From: Cyanodermella asteris
Lineage: Eukaryota; Ascomycota; Lecanoromycetes; Ostropales; Stictidaceae
Assembly: GCA_900618795.1 (NCBI GenBank)
Contig: UYJD01000018.1
Coordinates: 295,537 to 359,536 of the forward strand
Direction: 5' to 3'
Length of the DNA stretch: 64,000 nucleotides
Every line of letters starts with the position of its first letter. Position 1 is the first letter of the stretch. The translations under genes and the position numbers were made by a program. The notes under the pieces were generated by a model. It was not told where the DNA came from. It saw only the letters and a list, made by a program, of their open reading frames with translations, and did no database searches. Below are positions 1-11,000 of this stretch, piece after piece.

Positions 1-1976
1 ACGTTGGGACACTCAGCTCGTGGTCAGCAGGGCATTTCGCGGTTGACTGAATGCATTTGCAAGGCAAAATCTACAATGGCGCCGCGAAGAAGGCGGACTA
101 CTACATTGCCGTGCGGCCGGCTATGGCTTTGCTGCGGACCATTTTGAGATGAACGTTAGTGCATCTGACGTGGTGATGACCCCTTATCCTGAGCTTGCCC
201 CTATCTGGGTCCCGATATGTGTTGGCGTGGTGCTTTGGAGATCGGCGGCGTCGCTGCGGCTAGAGCGCCGACCAGGTCGGCTTCAAGCAATATGTTTGAG
301 GCGGGCCGACACATGTTGTGCGCAGAATTGAACATGTATTCCGAAAGTCGTATTTGGAAGTGCTTCTACGGACACATAAGCTAGATAGGTAGTGATATGA
401 CCGCCAACACAAGTCCTCTTGTGAACGACCGGTGTCAATGTACCTGTTCGCGCAGCTGCACACGACGCTGCGAAGGCTCCAATCCCGACATGCTTGATTG
501 ACTTTGACTCAATCTAGAATTTGAGCAGAGGGAGATGGTTTGTGCAGATAAATATCTTGGGCTCCAAGATTACTGCGATGCCATTCACGATCTCCCGCGG
601 CACGATTTACCATGGCCGATATCAACGACTTCAATTCGAACTGGCCGCGGTTGAATCTCCAATTACCATTGGCTGGTAGGCCAAACCGCTGTAAGACTTA
701 TTGTAAGTTCATTCTGCAGAGGTGTCGTCTATAAGTGTAAGCTTCGAAAGAAAGGTATGCTCCAGACGTTTTCCTTGCAAGTCCAAACCCAGACCTCGAT
801 CAACACAGACTTATACCTCCGCGACAGCCAAGGAGACAACTATGGACACGAGATATCGCGGCAGAACCAAACCAAAAAGGTCTCCCATGTCGACCATCGA
901 CAACCTTGGCTAATGGAGGCTATCGCACCTTTACCGAATGGCGAGGCTTGCTCTCGCAGGTAATGGCCCTGGTTCAAGAGGTCAAAACCAAGAATACTAT
1001 GCTCAAAGTTACAAGGAGAAGATCAATTTTCAACTGGACGGATATACTGTTCAGCGTACTGACTGTATTGTGCATCGGCAGTCGTTGCGCTCCTGACTCG
1101 GACAAGATACTACTCGAAGCCGGATTCTACTATCAGCATATCCGACACTGCGAGCTCCCATTCGAATCCGAATGGCACTGACTTATGCTTTCTTTGCTAT
1201 TTCGGTCACGTTCCACCTGGCCATGGCGTCGAAAAATTCCCTCTTGTTCCTCTTGCGCATCGATCTGCGTAGACGGCGACTTGAGGCGTGGTATATCGTG
1301 ATTGAAAAGGAGCTTAAAAGCGCGCGGCTGTTCGCGATGTCCGGCGCTGCTCTGTTGTACTCTTGGCCATAAGTTCGATCATTCCTGAATTCGGAAAATC
1401 TCGTCATCTGATTCGGGATGGGGTTCAGATCACACTTTGAGCGAAGGCTCGCGATAATCAGAGAAAGCCTGTAGTGCGATACGACGAGCTGGGCAAGTTT
1501 GTGTTGACAGAAAGCTGAGATCCTCCAGGCTGTCGATGACTAGGGCAGCAGAGTTGGCTGTGACCTGTCCGGCTACTGAGAGGTGGATATATACAAGTCA
1601 GACCAACTGTCGTCCTCAATCAATTAAGTCATGCACAATATTTCAGTGGTTTGTTCTACGACACACCCAAGATCTGAAACGCCTGCCCGTTGTAAGGTTT
1701 GGCCGTCAGCGACGATCTCGCCTCGGCCAAGCAGCTTCCGCCCGCCGGCTCCCCGGGCAACGGAACCTCCAACACACGTTCCACCGAAGTCAATACCCGC
1801 CCTGCACTCCACAATTACACAAGTCCCAGACGCCATCTTCACGGTAGTGGGTACGGCTACCTCTCCAGCTCTCTCCACAATCCTCGCTCCCAGCTGCTCG
1901 CTACAGCAAATTCCGAGCTTCTTCTCTCCTTCAAATCCCCGGGCTGGTCAAATTGACCTACGGAAGCTCGCCCGCC
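1..1976. other. Left-edge stretch without a recognisable gene
   Basis: Only short open frames are present and none matches a family I know. A short frame near 50-150 on the plus strand reads like coding sequence (KADYYIAVRPAM) but is closed by stops on both sides, so at most it is the tail of a gene starting outside the window. Positions 1850-1976 probably hold the 5' leader of the CDC14 gene that follows. Confidence 0.4.
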
Positions 1977-2931
1977 ATGGAGTCTCTGCTGTCGCTGTCC
2001 TTCGACTACCTTACCTCGCACAACTCCGACAAGATCAGGAAGGGCTTGAAGCAGCTCGAGGGATTGCTGGCACAGATCTGTCTCTCAAGAAGCGGGAGCT
2101 CGTCGTCGTCGGCACAGAGGCCCGGACACGTCAAGAGGCATTCGGTCGCCGTGCTGCCATCTCAATTAGGGAAGAGTGCGCCTGCTCCGTCGCGGGAACT
2201 AGGTCAATTGAAGGACGACCCGGCGTTCAGAGAATTTTTCAAACTACAGGACGGATTCGAGTACAATGTGGCCCAGAGACTGATAGGATGTCTAGAATGG
2301 CTACTCGGAAAGAGTACGTTCACTCCGCCCACGAGCGACAATCTCCACCTTTACCCAACCCGATTGTCGTTCCGGTCCATTGGTTGCTAACATCTCCTCA
2401 GGCGATAACATGGCTCTCCTCCTCGCATCGGCCCTCTCCCTCCTCCACGGCGTCCTCCTCCTCCACCCGCCCAGTCGCGCCCTTTTCATCCGCGAAACAA
2501 ACATGAACCTCCTCCTCGACCTTTTGTGCGAACCCTCCGTCTCCTCCCCTACAGTGCAATCCCAAACCCTCCTCGTCCTCGTCACGGCCCTCCTCAACAA
2601 CCCCGGCTGCACCCGCACCTTCGAATCTCTGGACGGTCTGCTGACCGTCACGACCGTCGCTCGGGATACGGAATCGAGCAAGGAGGTCAAGATGAAGTGC
2701 ATGTCTTTTCTCTACTTCTACCTCATGCCGGAGACGCCTTGGGGATGGAACCCGACGGCGGATGGCGATGAGGAGGAGCAGACGCAGGTCTGGGATGAGG
2801 AGAAGGCGAATAGTGCGACGAGGAGTATGAGGGATAAGCAGAGGTTATTGGCGAGGCATATCAATAATGTGGATGAGTTGGTGGAGGATTTGATGCAGAG
2901 CCAGGAGTTTGGCGGGATTCTCGCTGGATGA
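1977..2931 (+). CDS. CDC14: Cdc14-type septation initiation network protein
   Basis: This is the non-phosphatase Cdc14 of the fission-yeast septation initiation network, which partners the Sid1 kinase at the spindle pole body to trigger septum formation. There are two exons, 1977-2313 and 2402-2931. The intron has GTACGT at the 5' end, a TGCTAAC branch site and a CAG acceptor. Splicing joins GKS to DNMALLLASALSLLHG without a frame break and gives 288 residues, somewhat longer than the roughly 240 of the S. pombe protein. The fold is helical (LLHGVLLLHPPSRALF, TLLVLVTALLNNPG), and the C-terminus is acidic with the conserved-looking MRDKQRLLARHINNVDEL. I chose the ATG at 1977 because its context is CGCCATGG and the protein then begins MESLLSLSFDYL. 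An in-frame ATG eight codons upstream is the alternative. Family recognition is from memory. Confidence 0.85.
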
Positions 2932-3371
2932 TCCTGGCCGAAAGCGATGAGCGAATCTTTTTTTTACTTTTTTTTACTGGACCGAGTTCTTGCATCGCTG
3001 GGAGTTCTGGCGCTGGTGTGGGTTTCGAGAACGCCCTTGGGCGGGGACAAGACTGGCATAGCGTTCTGCTGTTTTTCGCACGATACCATTCGGATCAATT
3101 TGAAGGTTAGAAAGAGTCACAGCAGTGGATCCCCCATCATGAAGGGATCCTTTCGGCAGGCGTGATGGAAATTTATCACAGTATATTTCCATTCAGGATT
3201 CATAATGGATCGGTACAGTTGAGACCATTCCACCCCAAGCTTGGTCTTCGTTGTCTCCTCCACATACATTCATAAAGTTCAAAGTGATACAGGTGTTGAT
3301 AAAGATTCGCATAGACTGGAGAATCCCCTATGTTGCCGTACAAAAAGTCGTTCGCTGGGCAATCTGCATCA
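2932..3371. other. Convergent 3' spacer with two adjacent hairpins
   Basis: This spacer separates the 3' ends of CDC14 (plus) and the BRCT-WGR gene (minus). It starts with two T-runs near 2958-2980. Two inverted repeats follow closely: GGATCCC/GGGATCC at 3127-3150 and GGAAAT/ATTTCC at 3167-3190. They may shape the ends of the two transcripts, but that is inference. No gene is seen. Confidence 0.45.
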
Positions 3372-4942
3372 TCAATTCATGGCATGGCCCCAGTTCCAAG
3401 TGACTATACCAGGTTGGTTGGCATCGGACCAGTCATCAACAGCAGTGGAGGTTGCTGCGAGTGCACGCTCGTGTCTGGACTGAAATGCAGGGCGATAGTT
3501 GGCCGCGACTTCGCGAAAAGCATTCACAGCATTGGCTGGATACGGGCTGCTGTTCGCAGCCTGCGGAGCCGGCACATGCTGCTGCTGCTGTTGCTGAACT
3601 GCGGCAGCATTGACTGACTGGAAGCTCACGTTTGGGAGGGGTGTGGAGGCATGGTCGAAAGCCGCAATGGCGTCCAAGGTCGGCAGACCTTGTATTGGTT
3701 CGTCGTTTACACCATGGTATTGCACGAGGCCCATATTGTCGACATCCATTTCGGCTTCAGACTGTGGTTCAAAAATCTGCACTTCGTCGTTGCCCTCAGT
3801 TCGCTCGTCCGCCACGACGGTTCCTGATCGACCCGGCGGAACATCCATCCCGAACGGTCCTAGCTCCGGTTGATGATAGACGAAGACCGAACGATCTCTG
3901 GTGCCGTCTTCGAGGATGCTGTTCGTAGCATTACCGCGATCAGCCCATACGTGATGCGTGTATTCCTTGAACTTCTCCTCGACAGCTTCGAAGGCGACGG
4001 TGAATTCGCTGCCAGCAGGCGCCAGCACCTGCCTCGCCTCCTTTCCAACAGGTGAGAAGTATGTCGAGAACGCAGCATAGGTATATGGCGGCTCGTGGGA
4101 CTCGAAGAGCCTGATGAAGACGTGCTCGCTGCTATTCGGGAGGACATTGCTGCGAGCGAGAGTAATATCGTAGCCAAATCCGGTCGGGTCGTAGTAGAGG
4201 TGGTGGCCTTCGAGGTTATATAGCGCCTTGGCTTCCTGAACGATTCTGCGGAAATTCGCCATGTCCTGACCCAGAGCTGCCTTGCGTGCGAGTTTTCTTT
4301 GTGCCTTCGTTTGACGACGTTCTTCAACCTCTTTCTGCGGATCGTATTTCTTTGCCGATCTCCGCTTTTTGGTTCCCATGGAGTCGATCAGCCAGTCGAT
4401 CTTGACAATCTTCACAGGGTGCTTGTCCTCCTGAGTTTCCAAGGCATGTTTTACTTTAGGTATAGTCAGCAAGGGGAAACAAGATACTCGACAAGGGCAT
4501 TCAGAAAATACCCAGCAAAGTATTTGATGAAGGAGCGCATCAAACGCAACATCAAACACGCCACCAAACGCCCATAATACAACCCGGGAGCGGACATAGA
4601 AGGACTCCCAGAGGCTAGCTCGAATAGGTACTCGGCAAGGCTCTTCCATGAGGTATCCAGCAAAGTAAATCTGCAAAAAGCCCCGCAAAATGCATGCGAA
4701 GCAGCACAACTGAGAGAAAACACCCCATTGCGACATCACCTACCATCAAACGTCCTGGCCTTGAAAGCCTTGATGCTGCAGATCAGATGCGTGATTCTCT
4801 CTTGTCTCGGATTCGGCACAAATGTACCACCATGCTTGGTAATGAAACGTCTGATCTTGTCCTTGGGATAATTCTCTCCGAATTGGCCAGAAATTCCGAT
4901 TTTCAAGCCGCTGAGGAGATCCTTCTCCCTGTAAGTCGCCAT
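3372..4942 (-). CDS. BRCT-WGR domain protein lacking a PARP catalytic domain
   Basis: There are two exons, 4942-4744 and 4453-3372, joined in frame as FDG/VKHALETQ to give 426 residues. Residues about 8-92 form a BRCT domain (GLKIGISGQFGENYPKD, ERITHLICS, KIDWLIDSM). A basic linker follows (GTKKRRSAKKYD). Residues about 148-240 closely follow the WGR domain of poly(ADP-ribose) polymerases (HLYYDPTGFGYDITLARSNV, FIRLFE, ending FKEYTHHVWADR), although the name-giving WGRVG is replaced by a diverged STYFSPVG. The C-terminal third is disordered with a short polyglutamine tract (VQQQQQQHV). Fungal PARPs such as Aspergillus PrpA have BRCT and WGR followed by regulatory and catalytic domains. Here the frame stops after the disordered tail, so no ADP-ribosylation activity is expected. 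A DNA-break reader or PARP-derived adaptor is inferred. The 290-base intron is unusually long. Confidence 0.75.
4485..4667. repeat. Diverged direct repeat inside the BRCT-WGR gene intron
   Basis: Within the 290-base intron (4454-4743), the segment at 4485-4522 recurs at 4629-4667. Both copies begin TACTCG(A/G)CAAGG and end CCAGCAAAGTA, with a more variable centre. The copies are about 144 bases apart in direct orientation. The rest of the intron is not repetitive to the eye. Confidence 0.55.
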
Positions 4943-5289
4943 CGTTTTGGCGCGGTTAGAAGATTCTCAAAGTCGTCGAAGCCTTCCAATTGGCCCGCGG
5001 TTGATGGTCGGAAGTAGATGCCTAAGGTATGTCAAGGTTTAAAGTGCGTCGACGAGACTTGTCCATATAGCAGTGGCCTAATGATCAATAATAGGTGTTG
5101 GAAGGGAAGGATAGTTGACGAGTAGGGTTGCTCAGCCGTTAGATGATGGGGAGAAGTGGACTGAGACTTAAGAGTGTCTGGACAAGTCGGTGGATGAGGC
5201 GAGAATACAAGTTAAAGAAGGCCGGCGCAAGGTGGTGTTTTCACAGCAGAGTGAGATCGCGAACTTCGGTGAGCGGCAAGTGAAATTCA
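4943..5289. other. Spacer between BRCT-WGR promoter and TRPC 3' end
   Basis: This spacer holds the upstream region of the minus-strand BRCT-WGR gene and the downstream region of TRPC, which is also on the minus strand. No gene or notable site is seen. Confidence 0.4.
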
Positions 5290-7617
5290 TCAGATTCCTT
5301 TGGCCTGACTGACGAATCGCTTTATCTTGCCGAGATCTTGCTTACCATCAGTCTCTACCCCGCTGCTTGTATCAACTGCAGCAATCTGAGCACGCGCATT
5401 GCCGTAACTTCCAAGAATTTGAGCAACGTTGTCGGGATTCAGACCTCCAGCCAAAATCACCCGCAAATCAGGCTCTGATTCAATGCGAGCCTTGACACTT
5501 CCCTGGTCTGTGAGATGACCCGTACCTCCCTGTGCAGAATCCACCAGTGGCAAAGAATGGAAGCCTCGGGTTGCCAATGCTGGATCGCTTGTTGCAAAGC
5601 GCTTGATCACAGGCACAGGAATCAAAGACGCCCACTCGACCGGCTCATCCCCATGAAGCTGAACAACGTCTAGGCTAAGAAGCTGCACGTGTCGTAGTAT
5701 GTAGGCAAGCGACTGGTTCTGGAACACACCGACGAGCAAAGCACGTTGCGGAAAGGTCAAGCTTTGTACGCCCTGGGTGAAGAAATCTTTGGCTTTCGCA
5801 TACGCCGCGAGATCGAGATCGGAGGAAACAGGATCGTATGGCCGTATGGTGTCGTGCACAACCGAGGAGATCTTCAAAGCCGTTTCAGGAGGAACGTATC
5901 GTGATCGACCCTCTACCAAGATTATGCCAACCATATCTGCGCCAGCTGCGATCGCTGCTTGAGCAGCTTCAGGCGTTCGTGTACCACAAATCTTGACCAA
6001 CAGCTCTTGTTTCGCTTGCTTCAAGGCTGAGTCATGTGGAACTCCAAGAGTGTCGGCAACCCACGCGGTGACATCCGGAGCTCGCATCAGGGCCTCGCCG
6101 ACCAACACACCTCCAACACCATTCTTCCCGTATGCATCAACGTCTTTCGAGCCAGAAATTCCGCTCAGTGCCAGGACCATGGTATCAGAAGGCACACCGT
6201 CCATCAGTCGACTCGTCGTGTCGAGATCCACTTCAAAGTTTGTCAAGTCACGGTTATTCACACCTATGACTTTTGCTCCAAGTTTCAAAGCCCGTTTCAT
6301 TTCGTCGGTAGTGTTGACTTCGACCAAGGGTTCCATGCCAAGTGATAGTGAGTAGTCGTAGAGCTTTTTCAGCAAATCGTCATCCAGCATCTTGACGATC
6401 AACAAAACTGTATCGGCACCCGCAACTCTGGCCTCGAGGATCTGGTATTCATCAAATACAAACTCTTTCCGTAAAATGGCGGGTCGATTTGGCATTCCAT
6501 TCAGGCTTGCGCGCACAGCGCGGAGATCATCGATGTTACCTTTGAACCAAGTTGGCTCTGTGAGTACTGAGATCGCGCTGGCGCCTGCCATCGCATACTT
6601 CCGTGCCTGGACTGGTGCGCTGATATGCATGGCGATCTCACCCTTGGACGGAGACGCTCTTTTGATTTCGGCTAGCAGACACAAGTTGTATGGAGACTGG
6701 CGAAGGCGATTTCTGAAAGATATCAATGGTGGCGCAAGCCCCAAGTCATAGCATTCCTGCATGTCCTCGGGTCTTTGAGATGGTATCAGCTTCTGAGTAG
6801 CCACTTGATCAGATCGGTTTCGATATATGGTCGCAAGAATGGACTGGCCCTGCCAGCGTTCCGTTGCGGGAGCAGATCCATTGGAAGCGACCACTGGTTT
6901 CGGTTTCTCTGCGCCGTTCAGCATTTGGGGATTTTCTGACCATTTGCCGCCCTTCATTTTAAGAAAATTCCGGAACATCTTTCGACCATCCGAACTGAGG
7001 ATGCTTTCTGGATGAAATTGGACGCCTTCAATGACCAGCTCTTTGTGACGAACTCCCATGATAATTCCTTTTCCGCCATCGGGACCACCAGATATCCAGG
7101 ATGATATCTCCAAGCACTGTGGAAGCGTGGCGTGAGTTCCTGCAAGAGAATGGTAGCGAGTCACTGGAAGCTCAGCAGGTAGGTCCGAGACTCCCTTGTA
7201 GACTCCTTTTCCGTCGTGACTCAAGGGCGAAGTCTTGCCGTGCAGAATCTCACCAGTCACGTCAACGACACCGCCAAAGGCGGAAATGATGCATTGCTCT
7301 CCCATGCACACCCCGAGAATAGGGATTTTGCCAGCAAAATGTTTGATGGCCTCTGTACTGATTCCAGCATCTTGACTGGGATGACCTGGACCAGGGCTCA
7401 GGACCAGCTGAGTTGGATTCTTGGCAGCAAGCTCCTCGATCGATATCTCATCGTTTCTGTAGACTGTGACTGTTGCACCCTCTAATTCAAGATACTGGTA
7501 GACGTTATACGTAAAGGAATCGTAGTTGTCAATCAATATCAAATTTGAAGCACTGTCCAGCTTTGGTCTGGCAGCCTCTTGTTGTTGCAATTGCTTCACG
7601 ATGTCCACCTCCGCCAT
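5290..7617 (-). CDS. TRPC: Trifunctional tryptophan biosynthesis protein (GATase / IGPS / PRAI)
   Basis: One uninterrupted 775-residue frame carries three enzymes of tryptophan synthesis. The first is the class I glutamine amidotransferase subunit of anthranilate synthase (about residues 24-225: [13 protein letters not shown], nucleophile in GVCMGEQ, triad end VQFHPES). Next is indole-3-glycerol-phosphate synthase (about 270-520: [32 protein letters not shown]). Last is phosphoribosylanthranilate isomerase (about 545-775: [31 protein letters not shown]). This order and length are typical of filamentous ascomycetes (about 770 residues in Aspergillus). The amidotransferase works with a separate TrpE-type chain encoded elsewhere. 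I took the ATG at 7617 ([13 protein letters not shown]) because it begins just before the first domain. The open frame extends 33 codons further upstream to 7716 with sequence unlike the family. It diverges from NUP188 across about 430 bases. Confidence 0.95.
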   Translation of the reverse strand: MAEVDIVKQLQQQEAARPKLDSASNLILIDNYDSFTYNVYQYLELEGATVTVYRNDEISIEELAAKNPTQLVLSPGPGHPSQDAGISTEAIKHFAGKIPILGVCMGEQCIISAFGGVVDVTGEILHGKTSPLSHDGKGVYKGVSDLPAELPVTRYHSLAGTHATLPQCLEISSWISGGPDGGKGIIMGVRHKELVIEGVQFHPESILSSDGRKMFRNFLKMKGGKWSENPQMLNGAEKPKPVVASNGSAPATERWQGQSILATIYRNRSDQVATQKLIPSQRPEDMQECYDLGLAPPLISFRNRLRQSPYNLCLLAEIKRASPSKGEIAMHISAPVQARKYAMAGASAISVLTEPTWFKGNIDDLRAVRASLNGMPNRPAILRKEFVFDEYQILEARVAGADTVLLIVKMLDDDLLKKLYDYSLSLGMEPLVEVNTTDEMKRALKLGAKVIGVNNRDLTNFEVDLDTTSRLMDGVPSDTMVLALSGISGSKDVDAYGKNGVGGVLVGEALMRAPDVTAWVADTLGVPHDSALKQAKQELLVKICGTRTPEAAQAAIAAGADMVGIILVEGRSRYVPPETALKISSVVHDTIRPYDPVSSDLDLAAYAKAKDFFTQGVQSLTFPQRALLVGVFQNQSLAYILRHVQLLSLDVVQLHGDEPVEWASLIPVPVIKRFATSDPALATRGFHSLPLVDSAQGGTGHLTDQGSVKARIESEPDLRVILAGGLNPDNVAQILGSYGNARAQIAAVDTSSGVETDGKQDLGKIKRFVSQAKGI

Positions 7618-8044
7618 GTTGAATTCCCTTGCGCCCAGTCGCCGCAGGGCGTAGTTCCGCAAACAGAATGACCAGTCGTCGCTCTTAGTTGATGTCGGGC
7701 TTGCTTGTAGGAGCAAACTGCAAGTGGGGATGGCTCAGCCAGCGCGAGAAACACGAGTTCCGGCCGTGTGTTTCACGAGAGAGAAGTTGCTCATTCAAAG
7801 TTTCCCGATGTCCCGCACGGGCCACCGATGCTCTGACTCAGTGAGCTCTTTCGGACTTACTGCCCGGCGTTTACTTCGCGACCTGAATCCGCGAGTGAAG
7901 TTCAACACGGCGGAGCCGCCGTAGAAGCTTTGATTGGGAGAGCTTCGTTTGCTCGACAAAACGCTTTGCAGCCGACAACATGGTCTGAGGCGACACCTCC
8001 ACGCCGTATCTCTAAGAGCGCATAGCATTGGCACAACCGTCTCC
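7618..8044. promoter_or_regulatory. Divergent TRPC / NUP188 promoter region
   Basis: About 430 bases separate the two start codons, so both promoters and leaders must lie here. An inverted CCAAT box (ATTGG) is visible at about 7932-7936. No Gcn4-type TGACTCA site was confirmed, although ATGCTCTGACTCAG occurs near 7829. That is a TGACTCA-like core and would suit amino-acid control of TRPC, but this is inference. Confidence 0.4.
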
Positions 8045-11000
8045 ATGGCGTCCCCAGTCGCGTCTGGCCATCTTCCACCGCTGGGCGATTGTTTGGATGG
8101 TACTCAAGAGCTTGTGTAAGTCGCGTATAGCTCTTCCAGCTGCAGTACGTACTGATTGCCACAGGTCATGGAAGCATGCATTCCTCAGCATTCGCGATGA
8201 GCTGTATCTCGAAGATGGAGGTCCCGTCCACGAATTCCTCAGCGACCCTGAAACATTCAAATATTTCTCGCGACTTGATCATCCCCTTCCCGTCGAATCT
8301 CCAGAAGCCAAAACAGCTTTTGAACGCCTGAGCTCAGCGATTCATGCACCTACCAGCGCGAACGGCGAATATGACATCAAGCAAATCAAGGAGGACGCCT
8401 TGTGGTTGAGCAAAGAGGCCGGTATAGACCAAGTCACTGCGCTGCGACTTGTAGCTCTTGAGTTCCAGCAGCAGCCGGAGGACTGCATACTTAAGGAAAT
8501 ATCCGCTGGAGACACTGAACCGGGTGCGCGACCTTTTCAGAAGACGGCTTTACTCCGGTCAGTAGTCGGGAACCGTCCCACCGAGCCTTTGAGTAGCTCA
8601 TACAACACGCCGGCTGCGCGCCATGTAAGATTGCTGGGGCTCCTGGTCTTGGAGCAAAGCTATGCTGTCAAATGCAGGGAGCTTATCGCCTATTCTCATC
8701 TGTCCAAAGCGAATCCGGGTCCACGATGGTTACAAGAGCTGGGAGCAAAGATGGTCAACCACTGGCTAGGGCAGCCTGGACGTCCCTTCGACGGCATTAT
8801 TCTACAAGTTATGGAGGTTGTGGAGCAGAATATCGAGAGATTGCGCGCTGGATTTCCATGGCAAAGGGAGGAGGAACAACACGACCAGAGCTTGATAGCG
8901 TTGTGGTACGAAGTAGGATGCGACGAGCTCGTGCACGACCTGACACTACTTCTACACCTTGTTCAGTCCAAGAACGGAACTCTGTCGGTGAACGTTGTGA
9001 AGGCTTGGTATGGCCTGATGGACAAAACTTCCTTTTTCAGCGAGCCCAATAATATCGACCTCAATTTGAATGGCTTGCAGACACAAGGAGTTCAAGCATT
9101 GACCGCCCTGCTCTCGGTAGCGGTGCTACAGCCTTCGTCTTCAGTCGCCGCCCTGCAGGACCTCGCTGTTGAAGGCACAGCCTCCACTCCCGCGTCAGGA
9201 TCGTATCTTCGCGACGGGGAATGCGTCGAGTTTGTCACGTCTCTGATGGTGTCAGCTGGTCAAGCACTTGTTATCCCTGCTGGTCCAGCGATACTCACTT
9301 GGGCTATCATTATCTTCAATCTTCGCGAAATGTCGAAACACGCTTCCGAAAACCGAGCGCTGCGCGCGTCGCAGCGAGCACTCGAATCCGGACAATCCAT
9401 TGATAGCGACAATGAAAGTTTGGACTCGTTTGGCCTTCGATCAAGTCGGGATCATCGACGGACGTCTTTTGGGAGCGACGGAGGTCAGCCTCCGACTGTC
9501 CTCGAAACAGTGTGGGACGCGGCGGTACGTGCCGCTCCTCCAAGCGATGAACTTGGGGACGCATCTCTCGGTGATATACTATTCAAACTCGCCAACGACC
9601 ATCTATCGGCGTTCACAGTCGTCTCACAAATTGTCACGGACTTCTGCGCCTCTCACGGGTCTCTATTTGGCGGCTTGTTTGACGTTGAAAGCAGACTCGT
9701 CCTTTTCGATGCTTTGAGCATCACAATCGCCAACCTCCAATACGATGATGACCTTCTCGAGGCCATGATCACTGTTCTCGGTGGTGCTCAGTCCGCTGAG
9801 AAGCGGAAAGCACAATACACAAGATATCCCGGCGTCCATCCCATCAACCGCCTCTGGGAAGAGCCGAAATGCCGACATCAATTTCTGGACATCGCAAGGA
9901 GCCGTTTTCCTTGGGAGGCCGCACCTTTCCTGGCCTTATGCAAGTGCCTTGGGCCTGTTGGCAGTCAACACGACCCTAACGATTCTGCGCCAATCACAGA
10001 ATATCTACGCAACCTCTCGACCATAACGACAATTCTCTATGACACGAGCGCTCATTATGACCTAGGGAACGACGACGAACATGGGAACATACGAATAAAC
10101 TCAGATGTGGAGATATTACCACACGTCCTCGATACCGGCACGGCGGAAAGTCTCCGGGTCAGTCGCAGGGTGCTCGGTCCTCAGGGACCCTCGAACCCAT
10201 ACGTACTGTCTGCTGGAACTCACGGGCAAACTCTCAATGAGCATAAGCCGATGATAGTGATGTGGAATTTCAACTACTCTGGCCCAAGCTTTGTCGGCGT
10301 CGTTTTACAGATCGCAGCAGAGCTATGGCTCGGGGAAAAAGCCGGTCAGCTACAACCAGTCCATGCCGGCATCGTCAATGAATCCTTGGGTCTCATTGAC
10401 AGCCTTCTTCAGCCTTGCAGCACCGCTGATGCCACGCAAGTCTTGGGAGATTTCAGCGAACACCTCGGTGATGGTGCAGATATAGTTCAAATTGTCTTCG
10501 ACATTTTCGAGAGCTTGATGTATCGATCGACGTTCGATCAGGTACTCGCAGAGCTGCTCGTGACATGCGCTGATGTGGTGCGCCACTTTGTCAGGGTAAT
10601 ACCCGAACGCGTGTGGCCCTTCATGGGACGAAGCGGACTGCTTGGTATCGACAAAACTGATAGCCGATTGCGAGTTGTGCTTGCGTCGAACGAGATACCA
10701 AGCGGCCGCTTCGGCTTTTTGCTCAGCAACGTCCAGCTATTTGAGGCACTGGTTGAAGATTCTGTCACGAATTGCTTGAAGAGGAAGTCACCTTCTAAGG
10801 CAGTGACTCGCTTCCAGGCTAACTTGGCAAAGCCCTCGGGCCTGGGAATATCCGAGGCCTCCGAGAAACGCATTTTGGGGCAGTTCCAAACCCTACTCAT
10901 CGACGTCTTTGAGAGCAGCACAAATTGGCGCTTCCAAAAGACCTTCGAAAAAACACAGATAACGACCATTCTTATCAGAACCATGGATAGCGTCCTTACC

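Noticed and set aside
1631-2506. Open frame of 291 codons overlapping CDC14 in another frame
   Set aside because: It overlaps the CDC14 exons, has Pro/Ser/Thr-rich shadow composition and crosses the CDC14 intron.
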